From contig JAHLLI010000010.1 of the NCBI GenBank assembly GCA_020444245.1, forward strand, positions 104,095 through 168,094: DNA of 64,000 nucleotides, written 5' to 3'. Positions within the stretch are counted from its first letter, which is position 1; every line of letters begins with the position of its first letter. Both the position numbers and the translations under genes were made by a program. The notes under the pieces are model-generated. The model was not told the origin of the DNA. It made no database searches and was given only the letters and a program-made list of their open reading frames with translations. Origin of the DNA: Actinomycetales bacterium. GTDB lineage: Bacteria > Actinomycetota > Actinomycetes > Actinomycetales > Cellulomonadaceae. Below are positions 25,183 to 34,340 of this stretch, one piece after another.

Positions 25183-25424
25183 GCCCGGTCTCCATCGAGC
25201 TGCCCGCGACGGCGACTCAACGCCGCGCGGAGCTGCTCAGCGGGCAAGACCGCGAGCCTCGTCTGGGCGGCGCGCGACCGCACGAGCCTGCCCACGCAGC
25301 TCTCCAGGTCCGCGACGGCGGAAGCCTCGTCGCCGGCCTCGAGAAGGAGGCGGTCCAGGTCGGGTTCGTCGGTCACGTTCATCACCTCGCCACCGAAGGC
25401 AAGGCCCACAACTCCGGGGGCCAC
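25179..25424 (-). CDS. Small hypothetical protein of the conjugation operon
   Basis: Up to 81 residues, soluble and charged, with a helical stretch (DEASAVADLESCVGRLVRSR). Family not recognised. The GTG at 25424 lies 3 bases after the upstream stop; an ATG at 25382 (MNVTDEPDLD) is the alternative start. Neither has a clean ribosome site. The 3' end overlaps the ParA-like gene. Confidence 0.55.
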   Translation of the reverse strand: MAPGVVGLAFGGEVMNVTDEPDLDRLLLEAGDEASAVADLESCVGRLVRSRAAQTRLAVLPAEQLRAALSRRRGQLDGDRA

Positions 25425-25427
25425 CGG

Positions 25428-26231
25428 TCAGGCCGGGATCGACGAACGGACGGCTTGAAGGGCGCGCATGCCGCTGTGGACCCGGCGACGCATCGTCCGC
25501 TCGGAGACCCCACGCTCGGCCGCAACCGCCCGCGAGGCCTCGCGCGAGCAGAGCCCGCCCTGCCCTCGGCTTCCCCGGGCGATGGCGGCGTCCGCCGCGT
25601 ACGCGAGGCTGATCAGCAAGTCCCGGTCGTGTTCGTCGATCACCCGTTGGGCGACCGCCCGGCCGAGGACCTCCTCCAGTTCATCGGCCGGGTCCAGGGG
25701 AGCGTGGTCGTGGGTAGCGCCGAGGACTTCCCACTGGTGCGCTTCAGGTGGCAAGGGCACCGCGCGCGACCACGCCGGGTCGACCTCCTCCAGGTGACTG
25801 CCGACCCCGAGTTCGCGGAGCACACCGCGGCGCACGTTCATCACGATGTTGGCCGCGACCTTGCCCAGTCGCTGCCAGGGGAACTCCCGCACCTCCAGCC
25901 ACAGCTGGGCAGCGACGACTTCGTCGATGCGCGGCGTGAGGCTGCGCAGCCGGTGGGCGGTCGCGCACGCGCCGGGGAGCAGGAGCCACGCCAAGGCACC
26001 CGCCGCGGCGACGTCGTCTCCGCCGGACGGGCTCGCCAGCCGAGCCAGCTCCCACAGCACGCGATCGACCTCACCCTTGTCCGCTGCTGCGATCCAGGCG
26101 GGCAGGTCGAGGAGCTCGTCGACGACTCGAAGGCGCGGGCACCGGTCGCTCCACACCGGCCACTGCTGCCGCGCGCGGGCGAGCAGGTCGCGCTCGGGGT
26201 CGGCCAGTTCGAGTTGGGCTGCAACGCTCAT
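25428..26231 (-). CDS. Putative HTH regulatory protein, first gene of the conjugation operon
   Basis: A 267-residue helical protein that ends in a clear helix-turn-helix: CSREASRAVAAERGVSERTM and then RRRVHSGMRALQ, similar to sigma region 4 or related DNA-binding ends. The middle contains PWQRLGKVAANIVMNVRRGV, as in sigma-like proteins of actinobacterial elements. It may control transfer genes. Start at ATG 26231 is chosen for the GAGAGGA site 7 bases upstream; a longer frame reaches 26258. Confidence 0.7.
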   Translation of the reverse strand: MSVAAQLELADPERDLLARARQQWPVWSDRCPRLRVVDELLDLPAWIAAADKGEVDRVLWELARLASPSGGDDVAAAGALAWLLLPGACATAHRLRSLTPRIDEVVAAQLWLEVREFPWQRLGKVAANIVMNVRRGVLRELGVGSHLEEVDPAWSRAVPLPPEAHQWEVLGATHDHAPLDPADELEEVLGRAVAQRVIDEHDRDLLISLAYAADAAIARGSRGQGGLCSREASRAVAAERGVSERTMRRRVHSGMRALQAVRSSIPA

Positions 26232-26616
26232 CACGATGTCCTCTCGTCGTGTTGCCACGACGCGAAGGTGGCGTCACTGCGTCCCTCGACCCGTCCCTCG
26301 AAGGTGCACCCGAGGGTGCTTCAGCCCGCGTCCCGCGCGTCCGCCGCCAGCCAGGCCAGCGCCGTGACCTGCACAGACACCGAGTCCCCCCGTCGTCCCC
26401 CTTCGTCCCCCCACTCGTTGTGCGCCTTGGCTTGCGCGGTGGCGGTGGCGGTGGCGGTGGCGCTGCGGTGCGGGTGGGTATGGCCGCCGGGCGCGACGTC
26501 GGGGCTTTTGACTCCTTTGCATGTGCCGCCCCCGCGGCCGAACCGCCGACGAGGGTGCTTGCCGTCGCAGACGGCCACTGACACCATTTGCAAAGACTAC
26601 AAAGGAGTACAAACCG
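26232..26616. other. Intergenic control region between the conjugation operon and a divergent ATPase gene
   Basis: About 385 bases without a supported gene. It holds a direct repeat CGTCCCTCGA (26280-26289 and 26292-26301), an inverted pair CCCTCG/CGAGGG (26295-26300, 26311-26316), four perfect GCGGTG hexamers (26436-26459), and inverted ACTCCTTTG/CAAAGGAGT (26511-26519, 26600-26608), the second arm overlapping the ribosome site of the gene at 26617. These suit divergent promoter control; an origin of transfer is possible but not shown. Confidence 0.5.
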
Positions 26617-27756
26617 ATGGCGCGGAACCCCTTCAGACCGACTGCCGGCGCGACGCCACCGCTCCTCGTCGGACGCGACGACGCGATGGAGGAGTTCACC
26701 GAGTCCCTCGAGGACGGCCCCGGCGCACCCGGTCGTCTGGCACTCTTCACCGGCCCTCGCGGCGTGGGCAAGACCGTGATGCTCACCGAGGTCGGGGACC
26801 AGGCCCTGCGCCACGGGTGGATCACCCTCGCCGAGACGGCGACACCAGGGATGGTCGAACGACTCCGCCACGCGACCACCGACGCCCTGCACACCGTCGA
26901 TCCGTCAACGGCGCCGACAAGGACGGTCACTGGCGTGACCATCCCCGTGATCGGCGGCGGAGTCACCATGTCGACCCCGGCCGCCTCGGTGGTCCAGTGG
27001 CGTCAGGAGCTCGGCCGGCTGCTCGACGCCCTGGCGCGCAACGACGCGGGCCTGCTGATCACCGTCGATGAGGTGCACCGAGGGGCACGCGATGACCTAC
27101 GCGACCTCGCCGCGACAGTCCAGCACCTCATCCGCGAAGACCGCGACATCGCCCTGGCGATGGCCGGCCTGCCGTCGGCCGCCTCGGATCTACTCAACGA
27201 CGAGATCCTGACCTTCCTACGTCGCGCCACTCGCTTCGAGCTGGCCGACGTCCCTCTAGCCGCCGTACGCGACGCCCTGCACACCACGATCACCCAAGAG
27301 GGCCGCACCATCACCGACGAGGCTCTCGACGAAGCCGCCGACGCGACCGGGGGCTACCCGTTCATGATCCAGCTGGTCGGATACCACATCTGGCGCCTGG
27401 CCACCGGCGAGACCATCGACGCCACAGCCGTCCGCGCGGGAGTCGTTGCCGCGCGCAAGCGGCTCGGCTCCACCGTCCACGAGACCGCCCTCGCCGACCT
27501 GTCCGACATCGACCGCACCTACCTTCTCGCCATGGCACACGACCCCGGCGAGTCCTCGACCGGCGAGATCGCCCGCCGCCTCGGCGCCGCCCCCAACTAC
27601 GCCGCCGTCTACCGCTCCCGCCTCATCGCCGCGGGGATGATCGAACCCACACGCCACGGATACGTCGACTTCGCGATCCCGTACCTGCGCGAGTACCTCC
27701 GTGAGCACGCCGCCCGCTACGAGATGTCCGCCCGTTCGACGCGGCGTAGGCACTGA
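26617..27756 (+). CDS. AAA/ORC-like ATP-binding protein with C-terminal winged helix
   Basis: A 379-residue STAND/ORC-like ATPase: LLVGRDDAMEEFTESLED, Walker A FTGPRGVGKTVMLTEV, Walker B GLLITVDEVHRGARDDL, sensor-1 DIALAMAGLPSAAS, then GGYPFMIQLVGYHIW and a C-terminal winged helix with GEIARRLGAAPNYAAVYRSR. Similar proteins occur in actinobacterial integrative elements and resemble archaeal Orc1/Cdc6; whether this one acts in replication, transfer or regulation cannot be told. Strong AAAGGAG site before the ATG. Confidence 0.85.
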   Translation: MARNPFRPTAGATPPLLVGRDDAMEEFTESLEDGPGAPGRLALFTGPRGVGKTVMLTEVGDQALRHGWITLAETATPGMVERLRHATTDALHTVDPSTAPTRTVTGVTIPVIGGGVTMSTPAASVVQWRQELGRLLDALARNDAGLLITVDEVHRGARDDLRDLAATVQHLIREDRDIALAMAGLPSAASDLLNDEILTFLRRATRFELADVPLAAVRDALHTTITQEGRTITDEALDEAADATGGYPFMIQLVGYHIWRLATGETIDATAVRAGVVAARKRLGSTVHETALADLSDIDRTYLLAMAHDPGESSTGEIARRLGAAPNYAAVYRSRLIAAGMIEPTRHGYVDFAIPYLREYLREHAARYEMSARSTRRRH

Positions 27757-27999
27757 ACCTTGATCCGGGTGGGCCAATCAAGAAGATGCCCCAGGCCGCG
27801 ACGCTGAATGTCGCCAAGCGAGTCGGCGCCCCAGCGTGCACGGCGCAAAGGGTCCCTGGTCGAGCCCAGTCGGGATGCCCACGATCACGGCGCGACCGCG
27901 ACGCGTGACCGGGCGCGCTTACACTCCGACAACTAGGCGCGGTGATGCGCGAGTCGCCACGCGATCGGCCCCGCTCCGGCGTCGAGCGTGGAGCGCGCG

Positions 28000-28731
28000 C
28001 TAGTTCTCAGGGGACTGAGCGGCCGCACGCCATCGCTGGAGGGCATCGGCTCTGAGCGCGGTCCGGTCCGCGCGCGGCCGTTGGCCATCGTGGATCCGTT
28101 CGGCGAGGTCCCTCAGCCGTTCGGCCCCCCGGGCTAGCCATCCGTAGGCCAGGGCCCATGCGTAGATCTCGTCTGGGTCGAGGACGTGTCCACCTTCGTG
28201 CAGGGTCCGAAGCACGTTCACCGCGTCGCGGTGATCCAACGATCCGGAGAGGGCGTTGGCGTGGTTCACGAGGGCCGTCAGTGTGAGCAGACCCTGTTCC
28301 ACGACGCGGTCGGTCAGCTGGGCTGGGTGGACTGCCGGCGCACCGGGCGAGAGCTGGTGGGCGCCCGTCGCCGCCGCCCACGGCTCGACGTCCTTCGGAA
28401 GCCAGGTCATCACGCACAGGCCGCGAGTCCGGGGGTGTTCGTCGATCTCGGCGAGGTGCTGTGCGTCTGGCCATGCGGCAAGAACCACGCCACCGGGCCA
28501 CGGAGCAGAGTGGAGAGTCTTCCAGGTCGCCGAGGTCGCACCCTTCGCGAACGCCGACAACCTAGGGTTCTGGTCGATGTTGCGGCGGCCGGGCGCGTAC
28601 ACGAGAGGTACCCCACCAAGTTCACGGGTGCGCTCAAGGACCCAGGTGATCGCCCGCTCGGTCGCGCGGGGATCGTCGGCTCGTGACGAGACGACGGCCC
28701 GGGGGTGGGACGACTCTTCGCGGGGATTCAT
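28000..28731 (-). CDS. Conserved actinobacterial protein of unknown function, third gene of the defence operon
   Basis: A 243-residue soluble protein. A Rossmann-like N-terminal half (RELGGVPLVYAPGRRNI, PGGVVLAAWPDAQHLAEID, RGLCVMTWLPKDVEPWAA) is followed by a helical half (LTLTALVNHANALSG, AVNVLRTLHEGGHVLDPDEI, YAWALAYGWLARGAERL). I know this as a recurrent actinobacterial family without assigned function. It begins 40 bases after the helicase stop on the same strand, so it is likely co-transcribed with the Gabija-like pair; a role in defence is inference. Confidence 0.8.
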   Translation of the reverse strand: MNPREESSHPRAVVSSRADDPRATERAITWVLERTRELGGVPLVYAPGRRNIDQNPRLSAFAKGATSATWKTLHSAPWPGGVVLAAWPDAQHLAEIDEHPRTRGLCVMTWLPKDVEPWAAATGAHQLSPGAPAVHPAQLTDRVVEQGLLTLTALVNHANALSGSLDHRDAVNVLRTLHEGGHVLDPDEIYAWALAYGWLARGAERLRDLAERIHDGQRPRADRTALRADALQRWRAAAQSPEN

Positions 28732-28771
28732 GAGGCCACGGTAGGTCTGCCCACCGACGGCGCGGTGTGGG

Positions 28772-30469
28772 TCACCCCATGCCGTCCCGTGCTGCAAGGG
28801 CGGCCCAGTTGACGGTCTCCATCCACTCGGCCAGGCCGTCGCCGTCCAGGCACGTCGGAGCCGCCTCGAGGTCTCGGAGGAACCGCGACGCTCCCTGGCG
28901 GCGTCCGTGGGAGTACCGCACGCGCGTGAGGACAACCCCATGTCGTGCTCGAGAGACCATCACCGACAGAACCCGGGCCTCCTCGCGGATCTCCTCGTCG
29001 CTGGTCGCCTTGAAGAAGGGCAGCGTTCCCTCCTCGAGGCCAGCCACGACGATCCACTCGAACTGCTGCCCCTTGCCGAGGTGTCCGTTCAGCAGGTGGA
29101 CACCGGGAGTGGTGAGCACCGTGTCGCCATCGACAGACCGCAGTCGCCCAGCGATCTGGGCGAAGGCCTCGCCATCCTGGTGAAGATCGGCGGCCCACGC
29201 GACGGCGTCATCGAGGCTGCCGCGTACCAACGGATCCTGGATCTGGCTCCCGCCCGTCAGTTGCCACAGGTACTCGCGGTAGGAGGCCGCCCTGGCCGCT
29301 GCACCATGGTCTGCCCTGCGAAGCGCGTCGCGAAGGAGGCGCAGCACCTCCTTGTCGATGAAGGGCTGATCCCACCTGAAGGACGTCAGGTCCGAGTCGC
29401 GCGCGAAGACGGCGTCCAGCTGTTCGCGACGGCTGTTCGTGCGGGTGACCACGGCGACTCGATGACGTGGCGCTCGCTCGAGGATCACCTTGGCGAACCT
29501 GTGAACCCAGTCGGCTTCATCATTGCGGTCGTCGAACACAAGGCTGCTCGTCACCCCGTCGCCCGGCCACGCGGCCGGGTCAGCGCACGTGAGGTGTTGG
29601 CCGTGCACCGTCGGCGCCATCGCGTTCACCAGGTCGAGTACCGCCGGAGATGACCGGTGAGACTCGGCGAAGGAGATCTCGACACTAACCTCCCGGCGGA
29701 TCTCCTCAAGCGCCCGTTCGGGCTCGGCGCCTGCGAAGCGGTAGATCCCCTGAGCGAGGTCGCCAGCGTAGGTCGTGCGTCCGTAGCCGATGCGCTGGAT
29801 GACCCTGAGCTGCTGGGGTGTGAGGTCCTGGAACTCGTCGACGACGGCCGCGTCGAAGTGACCGCGGTAGAGCCCGGCAACCTGCTCGTTGGCGAGGATC
29901 AGTTCAGCGAGGCGAAGCATGTCGTCGTAGGTCAGCCGGCCCTCGGTCTGGCGTCGCTCCTCAATCTGGACTGCGCGCACGTCGGCCTTGGACTGCAGGT
30001 ACTCCAGGACCTCCGCGTCGGTGCGCGCGGACTGCTTGGCCTGCCGCAGGGCATCATTGACGGCCGCGACCGCGTCGAAGCCCAGGTTGTACTCGTCGCG
30101 GCACACCCTGGTCACCCAGTCCGAAGTTGGGATCTCGACGTCGACGGGTACTCCGACGACGTTGCCGTGCGCGCGCACGAGCCGCGCGGCCAGGCCGTGG
30201 AAGTTCATGACCGTGACCAGACCGCGCAGCTCGTCGGGCCGCAGGTGCGTGCGAAGCCGGTCCCGGATGTTGTCCCTCGCGCGGTTGGTGAAGGCGACGA
30301 CGAGAACCCTTCCCGGTGCGGAGACACGCCCCTGGTTGATGAGGCCCCGGACCCGCAGAGCCAACGCCTCCGTCTTGCCGCAGCCGGCGGGCGCCAGCAC
30401 GAGCAAGCCTGGCTCGACAGCGTCGCGGATCTCAGCCTGGCGCGCGGTGGGGGTGTACGCCCTAGGCAC
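28772..30469 (-). CDS. gajB: UvrD/PcrA-like SF1 helicase, GajB-like
   Basis: A 565-residue superfamily 1A helicase: Walker A VLAPAGCGKTEALALRV, motif Ia VLVVAFTNRARDNIRDRL, Walker B AAVVDEFQDLTPQQL, motif III TYAGDLAQGIYRFAGA, motif V HLGKGQQFEWIVVAGLEEG and motif VI EEARVLSVMVSRARHGVVL. It overlaps the OLD nuclease gene by 8 bases. An OLD nuclease directly followed by a UvrD-like helicase is the layout of the Gabija anti-phage system, where GajB senses DNA ends or termini and activates GajA. The naming as GajB is by this pairing. Confidence 0.88.
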   Translation of the reverse strand: MPRAYTPTARQAEIRDAVEPGLLVLAPAGCGKTEALALRVRGLINQGRVSAPGRVLVVAFTNRARDNIRDRLRTHLRPDELRGLVTVMNFHGLAARLVRAHGNVVGVPVDVEIPTSDWVTRVCRDEYNLGFDAVAAVNDALRQAKQSARTDAEVLEYLQSKADVRAVQIEERRQTEGRLTYDDMLRLAELILANEQVAGLYRGHFDAAVVDEFQDLTPQQLRVIQRIGYGRTTYAGDLAQGIYRFAGAEPERALEEIRREVSVEISFAESHRSSPAVLDLVNAMAPTVHGQHLTCADPAAWPGDGVTSSLVFDDRNDEADWVHRFAKVILERAPRHRVAVVTRTNSRREQLDAVFARDSDLTSFRWDQPFIDKEVLRLLRDALRRADHGAAARAASYREYLWQLTGGSQIQDPLVRGSLDDAVAWAADLHQDGEAFAQIAGRLRSVDGDTVLTTPGVHLLNGHLGKGQQFEWIVVAGLEEGTLPFFKATSDEEIREEARVLSVMVSRARHGVVLTRVRYSHGRRQGASRFLRDLEAAPTCLDGDGLAEWMETVNWAALAARDGMG

Positions 30470-32030
30470 CGGGGCGCACCTGCCCTATTAGCTCGCTGAC
30501 CGAGGAGATCGCCGCCGCCGTCGTGGGCGTGAGGGCGTCAGCGACTGCGATGGAAGCGAGCACCTTGTTCCGCCTGTGCCGGCAGAACGTGATGACCTTC
30601 TCCTCGTCTGGGGTGCTGTTGGCATCGAGGAGGGCAGCGAGCTGGACGGGCTTCCAGAAGCCGGCCGCCTCAAGCGCCTCGAACGTTGCCTGCACGCCCA
30701 GCGCGCGGACGTACTCCTCCTCAAGATCACGTTTCGAGACGACGATCGTGTACGGCGTCTCCACCTCGAGGAGCACGGGGTCGGCGTCGAGCACATCCGC
30801 GGTGTCTTGCCGCGCGTCCTCGTCGATGAGCAAGGCGAGGGGCACGCGGAAACCAGGCTCGCCGAAGAGCGCGACGATGCTCCCCACGGCCCGGGCGCCT
30901 CCGAGCTCGACCACCGAGACGCCGACCCTGTCGAGGTCGAGCCCGAGGTGCTTCGCGGCTGAGGCCAAGACGATGCGGTCGGAAGGGCCTTCGACACAGA
31001 CGACCTGGCTGGCGGTCAGCGGCTCCAGGCGAGACTGCACCCACCAACTGGCGAGGAGCTTGTGGTTGCCCCCGAGGAAGCCCGTCGGTGGCTGGACGAC
31101 CTCCCCGCCCTGCCGTACAACTGCCACCTGCTCTGGCTCGAACCGGCCCACGATGTTCGCGAGGCTTCGTTGACTGGTCGGGTGCAGGTGGATCTCGGGC
31201 TCGTCGACCGCCACGATGTTGGCCGATTCGGCGACCAGGTCGTAGAGGGCGATCGCAAACAACGCACGCGCACCATCGGACTGCTCGGTCAGGTTGCGCG
31301 GCACGCCGTCCCGAAGCACCTGGAGCCGAACGCCAGCCAGCAGATCGTCAGTGGAGGTGGCTCCCGTGGTGAAGGCGAGGTCGCCGGCGGCCACGTCGGT
31401 CGGGGTTGCTCGCGACAGTTGGCTCGCGAGCCTCTCACGTAGGGACTCCAGCACTGCCGAGGAGCTGATGGCGGACTGGAACTCCTCCGTCAGATGCGCG
31501 AATGAGGTCTCCTCGGCCCCGAGGTCGATCCGCGCCAGGATGTCGTCGAGGGTCGCGTTGGAGTCCTCGCGGAAGTCGCGGGTTCCGGTCTGCGTGGCCC
31601 CAACCATGCGCCAACCGATCGCTTCGATCTGCTCGCGTGTCAGCAGACGATCCGTACCGGCCGCTGGTGCGGTCCGACGGATGGCGAGGTTCTCCTCGTC
31701 CGTGGCGGTCACCTCAAGGCGCACGGTCAGCGTCGCCGGGGCCCCCGCCGGGTCGACGGTGACTTCGTCGGGGAAGTGTCGGGCCTCCGCATCGGTCAAG
31801 TCGCCGAGTGTCGCCTCGACGACCATCGGCTCGTCGAGATCGCGAACGTCGGAGGGGTTCAGGCGTGCGTACAGCTGAGCGGTGCTCGCGCCGAGTGTCA
31901 GGTCGAGGCACCGCAGCAGCGACGACTTCCCGACGTCGTTGGCGCCGACCAAGATCAGGTGTTCGCGCACTTCGACGTCTGCGTCACGCAGGCGAGTGTG
32001 GTTTCGGATGATGATGTGTAGAAGACGCAT
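30462..32030 (-). CDS. gajA: OLD-family ATPase/TOPRIM nuclease, GajA-like
   Basis: A 522-residue protein with an ABC-type ATPase head (Walker A LVGANDVGKSSLLRCLD; signature LTEQSDGARALFAIAL; Walker B NIVAVDEPEIHLHPTSQ) and a C-terminal TOPRIM domain (Glu in QVVCVEGPSDRIVL, acidic cluster in LALLIDEDARQDTADV). OLD nucleases of this class paired with a UvrD-like helicase make Gabija. It is slightly shorter than typical GajA proteins (about 570-600 residues). The promoter should lie in 32031-32225, divergent to a membrane protein gene. Confidence 0.88.
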   Translation of the reverse strand: MRLLHIIIRNHTRLRDADVEVREHLILVGANDVGKSSLLRCLDLTLGASTAQLYARLNPSDVRDLDEPMVVEATLGDLTDAEARHFPDEVTVDPAGAPATLTVRLEVTATDEENLAIRRTAPAAGTDRLLTREQIEAIGWRMVGATQTGTRDFREDSNATLDDILARIDLGAEETSFAHLTEEFQSAISSSAVLESLRERLASQLSRATPTDVAAGDLAFTTGATSTDDLLAGVRLQVLRDGVPRNLTEQSDGARALFAIALYDLVAESANIVAVDEPEIHLHPTSQRSLANIVGRFEPEQVAVVRQGGEVVQPPTGFLGGNHKLLASWWVQSRLEPLTASQVVCVEGPSDRIVLASAAKHLGLDLDRVGVSVVELGGARAVGSIVALFGEPGFRVPLALLIDEDARQDTADVLDADPVLLEVETPYTIVVSKRDLEEEYVRALGVQATFEALEAAGFWKPVQLAALLDANSTPDEEKVITFCRHRRNKVLASIAVADALTPTTAAAISSVSELIGQVRPGA

Positions 32031-32225
32031 CGGGCCCCCGAAGTTGTGTATCCAGTCCTACGGGATCCTCGGGACTGCGGTTGACAAAGCGCCTGGGACT
32101 CTTTGGGGTGTCTCCGTGCTCAGGGGCGCGTCCAAACGACCCGACCTGGGGCCTTTCTGGGACTCCCACGCGTCCCGGCGGCGAGGATGCGCCGCTGGCG
32201 GGCCGCCGCCTGAGAGCATCGAGGC

Positions 32226-33131
32226 ATGACGAGAGAAGAGTCGACCGGGCGCGCGGCTGCCGTCCGGCCCGCGTTGCTCGCTCTTGCTCTCCTACTGGTT
32301 GGTGGCGCCGGAGCAGCCATCGCCGCCAAGGCGCAGGCACTGGGCTGGTTCTCCGCTTCGGCCACGTTCGGGACCGCCCTCGGAACCGTCGGATTGGCGC
32401 TCTACACCTACCTGCTGGCCCGACACACCGACCGATCGGTCGGAAACGCTGAGCGCCTCACGAACCTCTCGATCGACCAGCTCGAAGAGGTGCGCAAGCA
32501 GGGCAGACTGATCGAGGAGCAGGTACGCGTCGCGAATCAGCAGACGCTCGAAACGGCGAAGGCTCGAATCGACGCAATCTCACCACTCCTCACCCTTGTC
32601 GTCGCGACGTCCCGGGTCGGGCTGGTGCAGGGCAGCGAGCGAACCCGACTCCATGAGGCCACCGAAATCGCAGAGCGCGACCTGGATCACGCGACGATCG
32701 AGGTCGCCCTGGATGTCACGATCGAGAACGTCGGGGCGAGCCCGGCCATCGTGACCCTCGGCGACACTTCGTCGAGTGTCGCGTTCGACCGGGACACGAA
32801 TCCGTTCGTGCTCGTACCCGGCGGTGGGGATCACGGACCCATGACGGTCCGGTTCTATGGGCGTAAGGCGACGGAGCAGAAGATCATCTCCATTCCGATC
32901 ACGTACGTCGGGAGTCTCCACGGTGAGGTCTTTGACCGTCTCCAATGGAACGGCATCATCCTGCCCGCCACCGCGCGCGACGGCTTCGCCACGATCAGAC
33001 CGATTCCGGTCATCGTGTCGTCGTCGGGTGCTCAGGTCGTCAGGAGCTACCCGAACTTGGAGCGGCCGGAGGAGATGGCGGAGGCGCGGGCCAGGTTCCT
33101 GGAGGCACCCGGGCGCGAAGCGCCCGCCTGA
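32226..33131 (+). CDS. Two-helix membrane protein of unknown function, divergent from the defence operon
   Basis: A 301-residue protein: two N-terminal helices (ALLALALLLVGGAGAAIA and ASATFGTALGTVGLALYTYL), a helical, coiled-coil-prone stretch (LSIDQLEEVRKQGRLIEEQV and onward to about residue 115), then a beta-rich cytosolic part. Its start lies 195 bases from the gajA start on the opposite strand. The topology, membrane pair plus soluble domain, is common in defence-island accessory proteins, but I recognise no family and it may be unrelated cargo. Confidence 0.75.
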   Translation: MTREESTGRAAAVRPALLALALLLVGGAGAAIAAKAQALGWFSASATFGTALGTVGLALYTYLLARHTDRSVGNAERLTNLSIDQLEEVRKQGRLIEEQVRVANQQTLETAKARIDAISPLLTLVVATSRVGLVQGSERTRLHEATEIAERDLDHATIEVALDVTIENVGASPAIVTLGDTSSSVAFDRDTNPFVLVPGGGDHGPMTVRFYGRKATEQKIISIPITYVGSLHGEVFDRLQWNGIILPATARDGFATIRPIPVIVSSSGAQVVRSYPNLERPEEMAEARARFLEAPGREAPA

Positions 33132-33482
33132 ACATGCAGCCAACCTGGACGCTGGACGCCGCGACGATCCGGGCCGCCATCGTGCTGTGCAGCCCCGCCC
33201 CGTCCGGGCCGTGTGCGCTGACCAGGGCAGGGCGGAGCGGTGCGAGGTGTAGGCCGCGATAGCGCGGCCTCGCCCAGGCAATCGCGCTCGACCACGAACG
33301 GCGCCGGCTTCTCCGCGCCGTGGGCGACGGGGCGAGCCGTTCTCTCGCCCAGGGTGCGCGCCTTCCGCCACGCTGAAGGCGTGCCCTGGCAGACTGCCGG
33401 GGTAATCGGTGGCTCATCGCGGTTGAGGGTGTAGTCGGGGTCTGACGCCGCTGGTCTCGAGCAGGCGGCGGGGCACTTCGCG
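33132..33482. other. Intergenic stretch without a supported gene
   Basis: About 350 bases between the membrane protein and the convergent lipoprotein gene. The only clear structure is a hairpin at 33251-33270 (8-base arms AGGCCGCG/CGCGGCCT around ATAG). Open frames here on either strand have no recognisable protein features. Confidence 0.5.
33251..33270. terminator. Possible bidirectional terminator hairpin between convergent genes
   Basis: AGGCCGCG-ATAG-CGCGGCCT, 120 bases after the stop of the plus-strand gene and 212 bases beyond the lipoprotein gene stop. No T-run follows, so function is uncertain. Confidence 0.35.
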
Positions 33483-34076
33483 CTAGGAACTGACATCCAG
33501 CCCGAGGTTGGTCGCGTCGGTGCACACCGCGGTCGACGGGTAGGAGTAGCAGGCCGACTGCACGTCTAGCAGCTGGGGGATGTATCCCTCGGTCATGCCC
33601 ATCACCCCGGGGTAGGTCTCGATCGCGGACATCCACTCGCTGACGGACGTGCACGCGTCCAATGTCGCGGCGATGAGGGGCTCTGCGCGGTCGACGTCAG
33701 GCTCGTCGGCAGCTGCCTGTGCCGCTTCGGCGCAACCGGCGGACACCTGGACTCGTTCCCCAGGAACGCCTAGCCACGGACTGTCGGGGGCAGCGGACCT
33801 GAGGTCGCCGTCTGTCCGTGCCGATGTTCGGGTGTAGCACCCGATGTTGATGAGTTCGCCTTGCGCGGTCGGGAACGCCGAGTCCTGCTCGTCGATGCCG
33901 TCAAGGATCGTGAACAGGTCAGGGCAGTCGGCACCGTCGTTGATCGCCGCCCGCAACCGCTCAACTCCAGTACTGCCGCCTGAACCCGTTCCGGAAGGAG
34001 TAGGGGCGCCAGGGCTGCTGCAGCCCGTCACAGTGAGAACAAGAACGGCGAGTGCCCACAGCGACGGACGGCGCAT
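33483..34076 (-). CDS. Putative exported lipoprotein
   Basis: A 197-residue protein with a lipoprotein signal (LWALAVLVLTVTGC, lipid Cys at 19) and a Ser/Gly/Pro/Thr-rich linker, then a soluble domain with several cysteines (ADCPDLF, NIGCYTRT, SAGCAEAA, LDACTSVS, SACYSYP, AVCTDA), probably disulfide-bonded. Family not recognised. It lies between the defence genes and the integrase and is likely element cargo. Confidence 0.8.
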   Translation of the reverse strand: MRRPSLWALAVLVLTVTGCSSPGAPTPSGTGSGGSTGVERLRAAINDGADCPDLFTILDGIDEQDSAFPTAQGELINIGCYTRTSARTDGDLRSAAPDSPWLGVPGERVQVSAGCAEAAQAAADEPDVDRAEPLIAATLDACTSVSEWMSAIETYPGVMGMTEGYIPQLLDVQSACYSYPSTAVCTDATNLGLDVSS

Positions 34077-34340
34077 CGAGGCAGCGTAGCGCCGGCCACC
34101 TCCGCGCGGGCAGTGCCCTCAAGGCTCGCGCTGTGCCTGCGCTCCGTGACGCCGTTGCTGAGGGTTGCGCTGAGCCCGTTCGTTCTTCCTGAGCCCGGCT
34201 CGACGCCGATCGCTGCCGCGCCACACCCTCGTTCGCGAAGAGCCCGTTTGGTGACCTTCGTCCTCACTGTCGCGGACAGGAAGTAGTCCAGCCAGATCGC
34301 CGAGCTCGGCGGCGACAGCCCGTTCACAGCGGGCCGGTCT

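Noticed and set aside
26436..26459. GCGGTG hexamers as part of a CRISPR array
   Set aside because: The units are adjacent without spacers and only four copies exist. No cas gene or spaced repeat was found anywhere in the window.
28001..28501. Antisense and alternative frames within the third defence gene
   Set aside because: Basic, Pro/Arg-rich shadows; only the 28000-28731 minus frame shows alternating hydrophobic strand and helix patterns and conserved motifs.
33047..33496. A 149-codon minus-strand frame downstream of the lipoprotein gene
   Set aside because: Arg/Pro/Gly-rich with no motif, partly opposite the membrane protein gene; treated as non-coding.
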